A stretch of DNA of 6,463 nt from Candidatus Moranbacteria bacterium RIFCSPHIGHO2_02_FULL_40_12b (GCA_001784725.1 MFRX01000019.1:1-6463), one strand, 5' to 3'; counted from the first letter of the stretch, positions 1 to 5,578 are shown. The notes: generated by a model from the sequence alone, not told the origin. Numbers and translations: made by a program.

Positions 1-966
1 CTCCAGCAGATTTATTTCAGCAAAAAAAGTTTTTTTTCCAATCTTGCGTCCAGGGAAGGAAAGTTCAGCCGCCTGGAAGGAAACTCCGAATATCTTGCCA
101 ATCTTGAAGATAAACTCGGCGCCATTATGGAAGATATAAACCGGTCAAAACAGGAAATAAACAAGGAAAAAGAGAATCTGGAAGAGGACAAGGAAGATCA
201 TGAAAAACTATTAGCAATAAAGGAAAATCAAAAACAAGATCTATTAGTTGCTGAGCAGGAAATTCAGGAGGATATTCAAAGTAAAGAAAAAACAATATCT
301 CAATTACAATCAAAGTTAAATAATATGCGGAGTGAATATTCCAGGATTCTTGGAAAGTCAATCAACACTAGCGATATTCTAGAAGCAGCTAAATTTGCCG
401 CTAATGCTACCGGAATGAATAAATCTTTTCTGCTGGGAGTTTTAATTCAAGAATCAAATAAGGGTCAGAGTGTTGGCGGATGCGATTATAAATCAAGTAA
501 AATGACCAGCACACAACTCTCTGCTTTTAGGGATATCTGCGAAGAGTTGGACTATAATTATAAAAAACAACCAGTGTCTTGCCCTCCAAGTAAGTATAAG
601 GGAACAGGTGGAGCTATGGGCGTTCCTCAATTTATGCCAACAACTTGGGCATACGGCGGAAATCCAAAGTATAAAACTCAAATTGCGTCTTTAACTGGGC
701 ATAATCCTCCTGATCCATGGAATTTATTAGATGGCGTTACCGCTATGGCAATAAAGTTATCTGCCGACGGAGCAAATAAAAAAACTAGATTTGCCGAGGC
801 AAAGTCATATTGCGTTTATCTAGCCGGTGGTAATTGGGGCTACTATTGTTTCGGAACAGACAAATACAAAAAAAGTTATGAGAATGTTAACTGCTGGGGT
901 TCATCCATTAGAAATTATGGAGAAAAAGTTTTGTGTCTTAAGGATAATTATGAAAAATATTATTAG
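1..966 (+). CDS. Coiled-coil protein with C-terminal lytic transglycosylase domain, 5' end cut by window
   Basis: The frame is open from base 1, so the ATG at 127 is probably internal and the true start lies upstream. The 321 visible residues split in two. About 1-120 are a charged Lys/Glu-rich coiled coil resembling the regulatory coil of PcsB/EnvC-type wall hydrolases (a segment with FFSNLASREGKF, then YLANLEDKL). About 125-321 resemble an SLT/MltB-type lytic transglycosylase: LLGVLIQES with the likely catalytic Glu at residue 151 (bases 451-453), GGAMGVPQFMPTTW, then PWNLLDGVTAMAIKLSADGA. Such enzymes cleave the MurNAc-GlcNAc bond of peptidoglycan outside the membrane. The signal peptide or anchor would be upstream of the window. 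The catalytic part has seven cysteines, unusual for this fold and possibly disulfide-bonded. No terminator is evident before the next promoter. The transglycosylase fold is fairly sure; the PcsB-like reading of the coil is inference. Confidence 0.82.
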   Translation, partial: LQQIYFSKKSFFSNLASREGKFSRLEGNSEYLANLEDKLGAIMEDINRSKQEINKEKENLEEDKEDHEKLLAIKENQKQDLLVAEQEIQEDIQSKEKTISQLQSKLNNMRSEYSRILGKSINTSDILEAAKFAANATGMNKSFLLGVLIQESNKGQSVGGCDYKSSKMTSTQLSAFRDICEELDYNYKKQPVSCPPSKYKGTGGAMGVPQFMPTTWAYGGNPKYKTQIASLTGHNPPDPWNLLDGVTAMAIKLSADGANKKTRFAEAKSYCVYLAGGNWGYYCFGTDKYKKSYENVNCWGSSIRNYGEKVLCLKDNYEKYY

Positions 967-1011
967 GAAATAAAGCGGATAATTATGAAAGCAAATTTTA
1001 GGAATTAGCCA

Positions 1012-1040
1012 TTGACAGCTTTTTAGTCACGTTGTAATAT
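1012..1040 (+). promoter_or_regulatory. Near-consensus sigma70 promoter, apparently leaderless
   Basis: TTGACA at 1012-1017 and TAATAT at 1035-1040 are separated by exactly 17 bases. The ATG of the 87-residue gene begins 7 bases after the -10 hexamer, which is where transcription normally starts. The mRNA should therefore begin at or within a base or two of the start codon, with no room for a ribosome-binding site. Confidence 0.75.
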
Positions 1041-1046
1041 TAATTT

Positions 1047-1310
1047 ATGGCGGTAAAAAAAATTAAAAAAACTAAAAAAGAAACAACCATAGACGATTTG
1101 GCGATAATGGTTCAGAATGGCTTTATGGAAATAAAATCTGAAATAACAGATACGAAAAAAGAATTGAAATCAGACATTAAAGATATGAAAACAGATGTTG
1201 AAGATATAAAAACAGATCTTAACAAAAGAGTCCATATTTTTGATCATAAGGATCTTGAATTTCGCGTGGAAAAATTAGAGGAAAAGGCCGGGATAACGCG
1301 CAGGAGATAA
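1047..1310 (+). CDS. Small basic coiled-coil protein, unknown function
   Basis: The product has 87 residues. It opens with a Lys-rich tail (MAVKKIKKTKKETT), followed by TIDDLAIMVQNGFMEI. It then has a heptad-patterned coiled coil, with hydrophobic residues at 40, 44, 47, 51, 54 and 58 spaced 4-3-4-3. It ends with FDHKDLEFRVEKLEEKAG and an Arg-rich tail. There is no signal peptide or membrane segment, so it is probably a cytoplasmic oligomeric protein. I recognise this layout (DDLA.MVQ.GF, a variable coil, D..DLE.RVEKLE) as a recurring small hypothetical protein of Patescibacteria, but no function is known to me. The basic ends might bind nucleic acid; that is a guess. The start is fixed by the promoter, which leaves ATG 1047 at the mRNA 5' end. 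It is flanked by independent promoters, so it is probably monocistronic. Confidence 0.8.
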   Translation: MAVKKIKKTKKETTIDDLAIMVQNGFMEIKSEITDTKKELKSDIKDMKTDVEDIKTDLNKRVHIFDHKDLEFRVEKLEEKAGITRRR

Positions 1311-1333
1311 AATATAGTATAAGATTTGACGGG

Positions 1334-1362
1334 TTGACAAAAAGCGAAATTAGGAGTATAAT
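1334..1362 (+). promoter_or_regulatory. Perfect sigma70 consensus promoter, no gene behind it
   Basis: TTGACA (1334-1339), a 17-base spacer and TATAAT (1357-1362) match the consensus at all 12 positions. The predicted start is near 1369, five bases before the stem of the first terminator-like hairpin. No open reading frame follows for 340 bases, so the product is a short RNA, or a longer one if polymerase passes the first hairpin. Confidence 0.8.
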
Positions 1363-1373
1363 TAACAACAAAG

Positions 1374-1393
1374 CGGGTGAAAGCCCGTTTTTT
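1374..1393 (+). terminator. GAAA-tetraloop hairpin plus T-run
   Basis: CGGGT (1374-1378) pairs with GCCCG (1383-1387), with one wobble, around a GAAA loop, and TTTTTT follows at 1388-1393. Flanking A and T runs lengthen the stem. It has the form of an intrinsic terminator. It could end the 87-residue gene's mRNA, and also lies a few bases after the predicted start from the perfect promoter. Confidence 0.7.
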
Positions 1394-1449
1394 GTATTTT
1401 AAAAAACAAAAACAAAAACAAAAAACCGCCAAAAGCGGAAAAAATTAAA

Positions 1450-1485
1450 GGCAAGAATTCCTTGTCTTTTCCCTTACAGGGAAAA
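1450..1485 (+). other. Two adjacent hairpins
   Basis: GGCAAG (1450-1455) pairs with CTTGTC (1461-1466) around AATTC and is followed by TTTT. Those Ts begin a second perfect inverted repeat, TTTTCCCT (1467-1474) with AGGGAAAA (1478-1485) around TAC. The shared T-run makes the first a weak terminator candidate. Confidence 0.5.
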
Positions 1486-1493
1486 CTCAAATA

Positions 1494-1530
1494 AAAAAAG
1501 GAAACGCAAAAAAGATAGGTTTCCTTTTTT
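1494..1530. terminator. Strong bidirectional intrinsic terminator
   Basis: A perfect 12-base inverted repeat: six As plus GGAAAC (1494-1505) pairs with GTTTCC plus six Ts (1519-1530) around a 13-base loop. The T-run on each strand makes it a terminator in both directions. It separates upstream transcription from the murA promoter just beyond it. Confidence 0.75.
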
Positions 1531-1554
1531 ATTTTTAGTTGTTATTTTTTAAGC

Positions 1555-1583
1555 TTGAAAAAAACCAAAATTTAAAATATACT
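1555..1583 (+). promoter_or_regulatory. Probable murA promoter
   Basis: TTGAAA (1555-1560) and TATACT (1578-1583) each match 5 of 6 consensus bases with a 17-base spacer. It starts 24 bases after the terminator ends and points at murA. The start would be near 1590, giving a leader of about 120 bases. The region is AT-rich, so chance matches are possible. Confidence 0.55.
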
Positions 1584-1630
1584 AATAAAGCGATACAAAT
1601 GGCGGCCCCGCGCAAAATTCCAAAAACTCC

Positions 1631-1664
1631 TACAAATTTACAAATCCTTTGCAAATCTACAAAT
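1631..1664 (+). repeat. TACAAAT heptamers in murA leader
   Basis: TACAAAT occurs at 1631-1637, 1639-1645 and 1658-1664, with a related GCAAATC between. Downstream (1674-1693) AACCATTT recurs and decays into AACAATGT. These are degenerate spacer repeats, one base different from the TACGAAT heptamers elsewhere in the window. Confidence 0.55.
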
Positions 1665-1712
1665 ATTAAGAAAAACCATTTAACCATTTAACAATGTAAC
1701 AGTATTAATTAT

Positions 1713-2978
1713 ATGGCAGAATATTTTGAAATAACCGGAGGGAAAAAACTTAAAGGGACAATTGAAGTGAGGGGGTCAAAGAACGCTGCCACCCCAATTT
1801 TGGCGGCGGCTCTTTTAACTTCTCAAAAATGCGTTATTTCAAACTTGCCTCTTATTGAAGACGTTTTCCGAATGATTGAAATAATCAAGGGTCTCGGCGC
1901 GGAAGTAAGATGGCTGGGAAAGAGAAAAGTTAGCATCAAGGCGAAAAATATTGATCCAAAAAAACTGGATCTTATTGCCGTCAAAAAGATGCGATCATCC
2001 ATTTTGCTTTTAGGCGCGCTTTCGGCGCGCTGCGACAATTTCAAAATTTCTTATCCGGGCGGCTGCGTCATTGGAGCGCGGCCGGTGGACACCCACATTG
2101 ACGCGCTGTTAAAAATGGGAGTGAAAGTGGAATCAACCGAATGTTATTTCAATGTAGACGCGAAAAAAAGGCGCGCGGCGGAAATAACGCTCAAGGAATT
2201 TTCCGTCACCGGAACGGAAAACGCCATGATGCTGGCAGCGGCGCTTCCCGGGAAGACCGTGATTAAAATTGCCGCGGCGGAGCCGCATGTCGAAGACCTT
2301 GGAAGATTTTTAATAAAGATGGGAGCTAAAATTAAAGGACTGGGAACTCATATTTTGGAAATTGTCGGATCAAAAAATCTGAAAGGCGCGAGCTATGAAA
2401 TTATTTCCGACGCCAACGAAGCGGCAACTTTTCTCATTCTTGGAGTGGCGGCGAAAAGTCCGATAACAGTAAAAAACGCTAAAATTAACCACCTTGATTT
2501 GGTTGTTGAAAAGTTGCGGGAATTCGGAGCGGATTTTGAGATTAACAGAGACAGTATAAAAATAATCCCCCCGAAAATTATTAAAGCCGTTGCCAAGGTG
2601 GACACCCGTCCTTATCCGGGAATTCCGACTGACGCGCAAGCGCCTTTTGGAGCGCTGGCGACGCAGGCGAAAGGGGAAACGCTTATTCACGATTCGCTTT
2701 ATGAAGGAAGATTCAACTATGTGAAAGAGTTGCAAAAAATGGGGGCCAAAGCTAAAGTACTGGATGTTCACCGGGTCTTGATTCAGGGACCGGCCAAATT
2801 AAAAGGCAGAACAATCAAAAGTTATGATCTTCGCGCCGGGGCAACGGTCATTATCGCGGCGCTTTTGGCGAAAGGAAAAACAATCATAGAAGATATTCAT
2901 CAGGTTGACAGGGGATATGAGCGTCTTGAAGAACGGCTGCAGAAACTGGGAGCAAATATAAAAAGAATTAAGGAGTAA
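1713..2978 (+). CDS. murA: UDP-N-acetylglucosamine 1-carboxyvinyltransferase (MurA)
   Basis: The 421-residue product has full family length. MurA transfers enolpyruvyl from phosphoenolpyruvate to UDP-GlcNAc in the cytoplasm, the first committed step of peptidoglycan precursor synthesis. Active-site residues are all visible (E. coli equivalents in brackets): K23 and N24 in RGSKNAATPILAAALL (K22, N23), R94 (R91), C118 in GGCVIGARPVD (C115, the fosfomycin target), R123 (R120), D307 in YPGIPTDAQAPF (D305), R333 (R331), D372 and R374 in YDLRAG (D369, R371), and R400 in HQVDRGYERLEERL (R397). Cysteine at 118 predicts fosfomycin sensitivity at target level. The usual DRIE.GTF segment reads SDANEAATF (232-240), a divergent variant. 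The start gives the standard N-terminus (MAEYFEITGGKKLKG), though no Shine-Dalgarno is present. mreB follows 91 bases later with no terminator between. Confidence 0.97.
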   Translation: MAEYFEITGGKKLKGTIEVRGSKNAATPILAAALLTSQKCVISNLPLIEDVFRMIEIIKGLGAEVRWLGKRKVSIKAKNIDPKKLDLIAVKKMRSSILLLGALSARCDNFKISYPGGCVIGARPVDTHIDALLKMGVKVESTECYFNVDAKKRRAAEITLKEFSVTGTENAMMLAAALPGKTVIKIAAAEPHVEDLGRFLIKMGAKIKGLGTHILEIVGSKNLKGASYEIISDANEAATFLILGVAAKSPITVKNAKINHLDLVVEKLREFGADFEINRDSIKIIPPKIIKAVAKVDTRPYPGIPTDAQAPFGALATQAKGETLIHDSLYEGRFNYVKELQKMGAKAKVLDVHRVLIQGPAKLKGRTIKSYDLRAGATVIIAALLAKGKTIIEDIHQVDRGYERLEERLQKLGANIKRIKE

Positions 2979-3032
2979 GAAGCAAGAATTAAGCAAAATT
3001 TAGTTTATGTAAAAAACTTTTTATATTAGTAT

Positions 3033-3057
3033 ATTCGTAATTGATTAGTAATTCGTA
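3033..3057. repeat. Two inverted TACGAAT heptamers in murA-mreB spacer
   Basis: ATTCGTA, the reverse complement of TACGAAT, occurs at 3033-3039 and 3051-3057 within the 91-base spacer. It is the same heptamer found in and after the first glycosyltransferase gene, here in the opposite orientation. Confidence 0.55.
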
Positions 3058-3069
3058 AAGAATAAACGC

Positions 3070-4077
3070 ATGTTTATCCGCAAAATCGGCATCGATCTCG
3101 GCACGGCCAACACTTTGGTTTTCGTGCCGGGAAAAGGAGTGATAATCAATGAGCCATCGGTGGTGGCGGTTTCTTTGTTTGAAAATAAAGTGCTGGCGGT
3201 GGGAAACCAAGCCAAAGAAATGCTGGGGAGAACTCCGGAAGGCATCGTCGCCAGCCGGCCGCTTCGCGACGGAGTGATAGCCGATTACCGGGTGACGGAA
3301 GCGATGCTTAGATATTTCATTGGAAAAGTAAGCGGAAGAATCCGCCTTATCCGTCCCGAAGTGATGATTTCCATTCCGGCGGGCATAACTTCAACGGAAA
3401 GGAGGGCAGTGATCGACGCGGCGATAAAAGCCGGAGCTAAGACGGCCTATGTTGTCAAAGAGCCGGTGTTGGCGGCAATCGGAGCGGGAATACCCATTCA
3501 TAACGCGCAGGGGAATATGATTGTGAATATCGGGGGAGGAACTTCGGAGATTGCGGTTATTTCGCTTGGGGGAGTGGTCGCGTCCAACAGCGCCCGCGTG
3601 GGAGGAAACAAACTTGACCAGGCGATATCCGATTATATTAAAAGAAAGCATGGTCTGGCAATCGGAGAGCGAACGGCGGAAGAAATAAAAATCCAAATTG
3701 GTTCGGCGATAGCGCTCGCGAAAGAGGAATACGCCGAAGTAAGAGGTCGCGATCTTATGGGCGGACTTCCCAAAACAATCCGGATTTCTTCCACCGAAGT
3801 GACGGAAGCGATACAGGATGAACTTCGCGAAATTATCAATGCCATTAAAAAAGTTCTGCAAGAGACACCACCGGAACTTTCCGCCGATATAATGGATAAA
3901 GGAATGGTGCTTTCCGGGGGAGGGGCGCTGCTTCGGCATATGGACCAGTTGATTACCAAAACAATCGGTGTTCCATGTTATTTGGCTGATGATCCGCTTT
4001 ACTGCGTGGTCAAGGGAACGGGGATAGCGCTGGATAATCTGGAAGTGTATAAGAGGACGATAATGCTAAGCAAATAA
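3070..4077 (+). CDS. mreB: Rod-shape determining actin homologue MreB
   Basis: The 335 residues are normal MreB length. MreB forms membrane-bound ATP-dependent filaments that position the wall elongation machinery. Visible motifs: phosphate-1 loop KIGIDLGTANTLVF (5-18, D9 present), PSVVAV, ISIPAGITSTERRAVIDAA (101-118), KEPVLAAIGAGIPI (130-143, E131 being the likely catalytic Glu), phosphate-2 loop NIGGGTSEIAVISLGG (153-168), GERTAEEIKIQIGSA (199-213) and adenosine loop VLSGGGALLRH (280-290). Two positions normally Asp are Asn: N153 at the head of phosphate-2 (usually DIGGGT) and N180 in GGNKLD (usually GGDK.D). The start yields the classic MF.RKIGIDLG N-terminus; no Shine-Dalgarno is evident. 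Codons are visibly richer in GCG, CCG and GCC than in the neighbouring glycosyltransferase. mreC/mreD do not follow it. Confidence 0.96.
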   Translation: MFIRKIGIDLGTANTLVFVPGKGVIINEPSVVAVSLFENKVLAVGNQAKEMLGRTPEGIVASRPLRDGVIADYRVTEAMLRYFIGKVSGRIRLIRPEVMISIPAGITSTERRAVIDAAIKAGAKTAYVVKEPVLAAIGAGIPIHNAQGNMIVNIGGGTSEIAVISLGGVVASNSARVGGNKLDQAISDYIKRKHGLAIGERTAEEIKIQIGSAIALAKEEYAEVRGRDLMGGLPKTIRISSTEVTEAIQDELREIINAIKKVLQETPPELSADIMDKGMVLSGGGALLRHMDQLITKTIGVPCYLADDPLYCVVKGTGIALDNLEVYKRTIMLSK

Positions 4078-4190
4078 AATTTTATAATTTTTAATTTTAT
4101 AATTTTGTAAATAAATCCAAATTTTTAATGTTTTAAACATTTAGAAATTAGAAAATTATTTAAAAATTAAAAAATTGGAAATTAAAAATT
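4078..4190 (+). other. AT-rich spacer with repeats before glycosyltransferase
   Basis: Almost only A and T. It contains tandem TTTTATAATTTTTAA-type units (4079-4106), a 15-base palindrome AATGTTTTAAACATT (4127-4141), and a 22-base stretch (4152-4173) that recurs exactly inside the downstream gene at 4912-4933. No promoter stands out from the composition and no Shine-Dalgarno precedes ATG 4191. Confidence 0.6.
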
Positions 4191-5447
4191 ATGCGGATAG
4201 GCATTGATGCTTCCCGCGCGTTTCAAAAAAACCGCACCGGAATTGAAGAATATTCTTATCAGGTTATAAAAAACCTCATGAACAAATTAAATAAACATGA
4301 GGTGATTTTGTATTTGCGCAAAAATCAAACAGTTAATTTTAAATTACCGGATAACTGGAAGATAAAAATTATAAGATTTCCGTATTTATGGACGCAATTG
4401 GGATTATCTTTGGAAATGTTATTGCGTCCTATTGATGTTCTTTTTATTCCAGCGCATACAGTGCCAATAATTAGTTCTGGAAATACAATTGTAACGATTC
4501 ATGGGCTGGAATACGAATTTGTTCCCACGGCCTATTCTTTTTGGGAGAGGGTTTATATGCGCTGGTCAATAAAAAATTCCTGCCGATGGGCAAGGACGAT
4601 TATCGCGGTTTCGGAAAATACGAAGAAGGACTTGATAAATTTATACAAAGTGCCAAAAGAAAAAATTAAGGTTATATATGAAGGATATGATAAACAGAAT
4701 TTCGAATTTCGAATTTCGAATTTCGAATCAAATCCTAATGAAAAAATTTTAAAACCGTATTTATTATTCATTGGAAGAATAGAAGCCAGAAAGAATGTAG
4801 GCGGAATATTGAAATCCTATAAAATTTTGGTCGAAAAATATACCATACCACACACGCTAGTTTTAGCCGGAATACCTGGTTATGGGTATGATATTATAAA
4901 ATTAAAAATTCAAAATTATTTAAAAATTAAAAATTTAAAATTAAAAATTATTGAGCTTGGATATGTTAATGATGCTCAAAAATGGCAACTGCTTTCAGGC
5001 GCAGAAGTATTTCTCTTTCCAACGCTATATGAGGGTTTCGGGCTTCCGATATTGGAAGCGCAAAGTGTCGGAGCGCCGGTCGTGGCGGGGGATAATTCTT
5101 CCATTCGGGAAATCTCTACGAATTACGAATCAGATACGAATATACGAATTACGAATGAAAAAAACTTGTCATTCCGAGCGGACCCTGAGCGAGCGAAGCG
5201 AGTCGAAGGGGTAGTCGAGGAATCTGATTTAAAAATTTCAAGTAGATCCCTCCACTTCGGTCGGGATGACAAATGTTCTGTTTTACTGGTTAATCCCAAC
5301 AATGCCGACCAAATCGCCGACGCTGCCAATAAACTCATTTCGGACAAAGAATTAAGAAATGATATAATAAAGAGAGGGTATGAGAATGTGAAGAGATTCA
5401 GTTGGGAAAAATGCGGGAAGCAAATAGCGCGAGTGTTGCTAAGTTAG
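4191..5447 (+). CDS. Family 4 glycosyltransferase carrying in-frame repeat insertions
   Basis: This 418-residue GT-B enzyme would transfer a sugar from a nucleotide-sugar donor onto a surface glycan or lipid carrier at the cytoplasmic face; donor and acceptor are unknown. N-terminal domain: MRIGIDASRAFQKNRTGIEEY (residues 1-21), VTIHGLEYEF (101-110), IIAVSENTKKDL (137-148). C-terminal domain: LLFIGRIEARKN (191-202), LVLAGIPGYGYD, LGYVND, and the EX7E motif EGFGLPILE (E281, E289). The C-terminal helix FSWEKCGKQIA is intact. Between E307 and P369, where relatives have about 10 residues, there are 61. This excess of roughly 50 residues is coded by TACGAAT heptamers and a palindromic element. A 7-base tandem repeat codes residues 170-180 and an AT spacer repeat codes about 241-248. 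The frame survives all of them. Reduced or lost activity remains possible. No Shine-Dalgarno is seen. Confidence 0.88.
   Translation: MRIGIDASRAFQKNRTGIEEYSYQVIKNLMNKLNKHEVILYLRKNQTVNFKLPDNWKIKIIRFPYLWTQLGLSLEMLLRPIDVLFIPAHTVPIISSGNTIVTIHGLEYEFVPTAYSFWERVYMRWSIKNSCRWARTIIAVSENTKKDLINLYKVPKEKIKVIYEGYDKQNFEFRISNFESNPNEKILKPYLLFIGRIEARKNVGGILKSYKILVEKYTIPHTLVLAGIPGYGYDIIKLKIQNYLKIKNLKLKIIELGYVNDAQKWQLLSGAEVFLFPTLYEGFGLPILEAQSVGAPVVAGDNSSIREISTNYESDTNIRITNEKNLSFRADPERAKRVEGVVEESDLKISSRSLHFGRDDKCSVLLVNPNNADQIADAANKLISDKELRNDIIKRGYENVKRFSWEKCGKQIARVLLS
4698..4728 (+). repeat. (AATTTCG)4 tandem heptanucleotide repeat inside the gene
   Basis: Four perfect copies of AATTTCG (4698-4725) plus a partial AAT. 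They code FEFRISNFES in the linker before the C-terminal nucleotide-sugar domain. Because 7 is not a multiple of 3, gain or loss of one copy would shift the frame. TTCGAA in each junction is self-complementary. Confidence 0.9.
4912..4933 (+). repeat. 22-base spacer repeat inside coding sequence
   Basis: The 22 bases match 4152-4173 in the spacer just upstream of the same gene. The surrounding 4900-4950 is made of AAATTAAAAATT-type units and codes KIQNYLKIKNLKLKI between LVLAGIPGYGYD and LGYVND. Family length is roughly preserved here, so it replaced or mimics native sequence rather than adding much. Confidence 0.6.
5113..5156 (+). repeat. Five TACGAAT heptamers inside glycosyltransferase gene
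   Basis: TACGAAT occurs at 5117, 5124, 5135, 5143 and 5150. The first 19 bases, TCTCTACGAATTACGAATC (5113-5131), recur exactly at 5454-5472 just after the stop codon. They code STNYESDTNIRITNE, which has no counterpart in normal family members. Confidence 0.85.
5166..5272 (+). repeat. 107-base palindromic element inserted in frame
   Basis: The ends are inverted repeats: TTGTCATTCCGA (5166-5177) against TCGGGATGACAA (5261-5272), 11 of 12. An inner pair GAGGAATCT (5217-5225) and AGATCCCTC (5244-5252) matches 8 of 9 around an 18-base loop. The left arm has an extra segment with ACCC (5182-5185) and GGGT (5209-5212) around GAGCGA/AGCGAG units. I recognise this as the CATTCCGAG...GAGGAATCT class of dispersed palindromic repeat common in intergenic DNA of Patescibacteria and some other phyla. 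It codes residues 326-361 here and has no transposase, so it would be mobilised in trans if at all. Confidence 0.85.
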
Positions 5448-5453
5448 TTTCTT

Positions 5454-5489
5454 TCTCTACGAATTACGAATCTGTACGAACATGCGAAT
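5454..5489 (+). repeat. TACGAAT heptamers after the stop codon
   Basis: TACGAAT at 5458 and 5465, then TACGAAC and TGCGAAT variants, directly downstream of the glycosyltransferase stop. It shares a 19-base identity with 5113-5131, so the gene's last 320 bases or so are bracketed by a direct repeat. Confidence 0.75.
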
Positions 5490-5511
5490 TTTTTGTGATT
5501 TTTTACAAAAT

Positions 5512-5544
5512 AAAAAAGGAGCAATCTTGAGAACTTGCTCCTTT
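5512..5544 (-). terminator. Terminator of the minus-strand membrane gene
   Basis: GGAGCAA (5518-5524) and TTGCTCC (5535-5541) form a perfect 7-base stem, extended to 10 by AAA/TTT, around a 10-base loop. Read on the minus strand it is followed by six Ts (5517-5512), a canonical intrinsic terminator. On the plus strand only three Ts follow, but it may also stop the convergent glycosyltransferase transcript. Confidence 0.8.
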
Positions 5545-5578
5545 GCATTCGACTGCTACAAGTTTAGGATGCGAGGAT

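Larger units (their letters stand above)
1369..1530 (+). ncRNA. Candidate structured small RNA
   Basis: A transcript from the 1334-1362 promoter would run about 25 bases to the first T-run or about 160 bases to the strong terminator at 1530. It would carry five successive hairpins: 1374-1387, 1426-1438, 1450-1466, 1467-1485 and 1494-1530. It matches no RNA family I know (not tRNA, tmRNA, 6S or SRP RNA by eye). It could instead be a set of stacked terminators that insulate murA from upstream transcription. Confidence 0.35.
1311..1712. other. 402-base gene-free gap with two promoters and a hairpin array
   Basis: No convincing protein gene is present on either strand. In order it holds a perfect promoter (1334-1362), a GAAA-loop hairpin with a T-run (1374-1393), a small CCGC/GCGG hairpin (1426-1438), two adjacent hairpins (1450-1485), a long bidirectional terminator (1494-1530), a second promoter (1555-1583), a short GC-rich patch near 1602-1614, three TACAAAT heptamers (1631-1664) and an AACCATTT-type spacer before murA. 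Confidence 0.7.

Noticed and set aside
1426..1438. CCGC/GCGG hairpin as a separate minus-strand terminator
   Set aside because: A 4-base stem with T-runs on the minus strand is suggestive, but no minus-strand gene or promoter feeds it.
2370..2771. 133-codon open frame on the minus strand inside murA
   Set aside because: It is antisense to a complete MurA with all catalytic residues, and shows no domain or start signal.
3391..3939. 182-codon open frame on the minus strand inside mreB
   Set aside because: It is antisense to a clear MreB, has no ribosome site, and its sequence (rich in Arg, His, Cys, Phe) is the usual shadow of a well-conserved gene.
5117..5156. TACGAAT series as a possible CRISPR array
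   Set aside because: Units are 7 bases, spacings are 0 to 4 bases and irregular, and there are no spacers or cas genes.
4951..5214. 87-codon plus-strand frame ending in SERTLSERSESKG
   Set aside because: It is an out-of-frame shadow of the glycosyltransferase. The Ser/Glu/Arg tail is simply another reading of the palindromic repeat and a useful mark of it.
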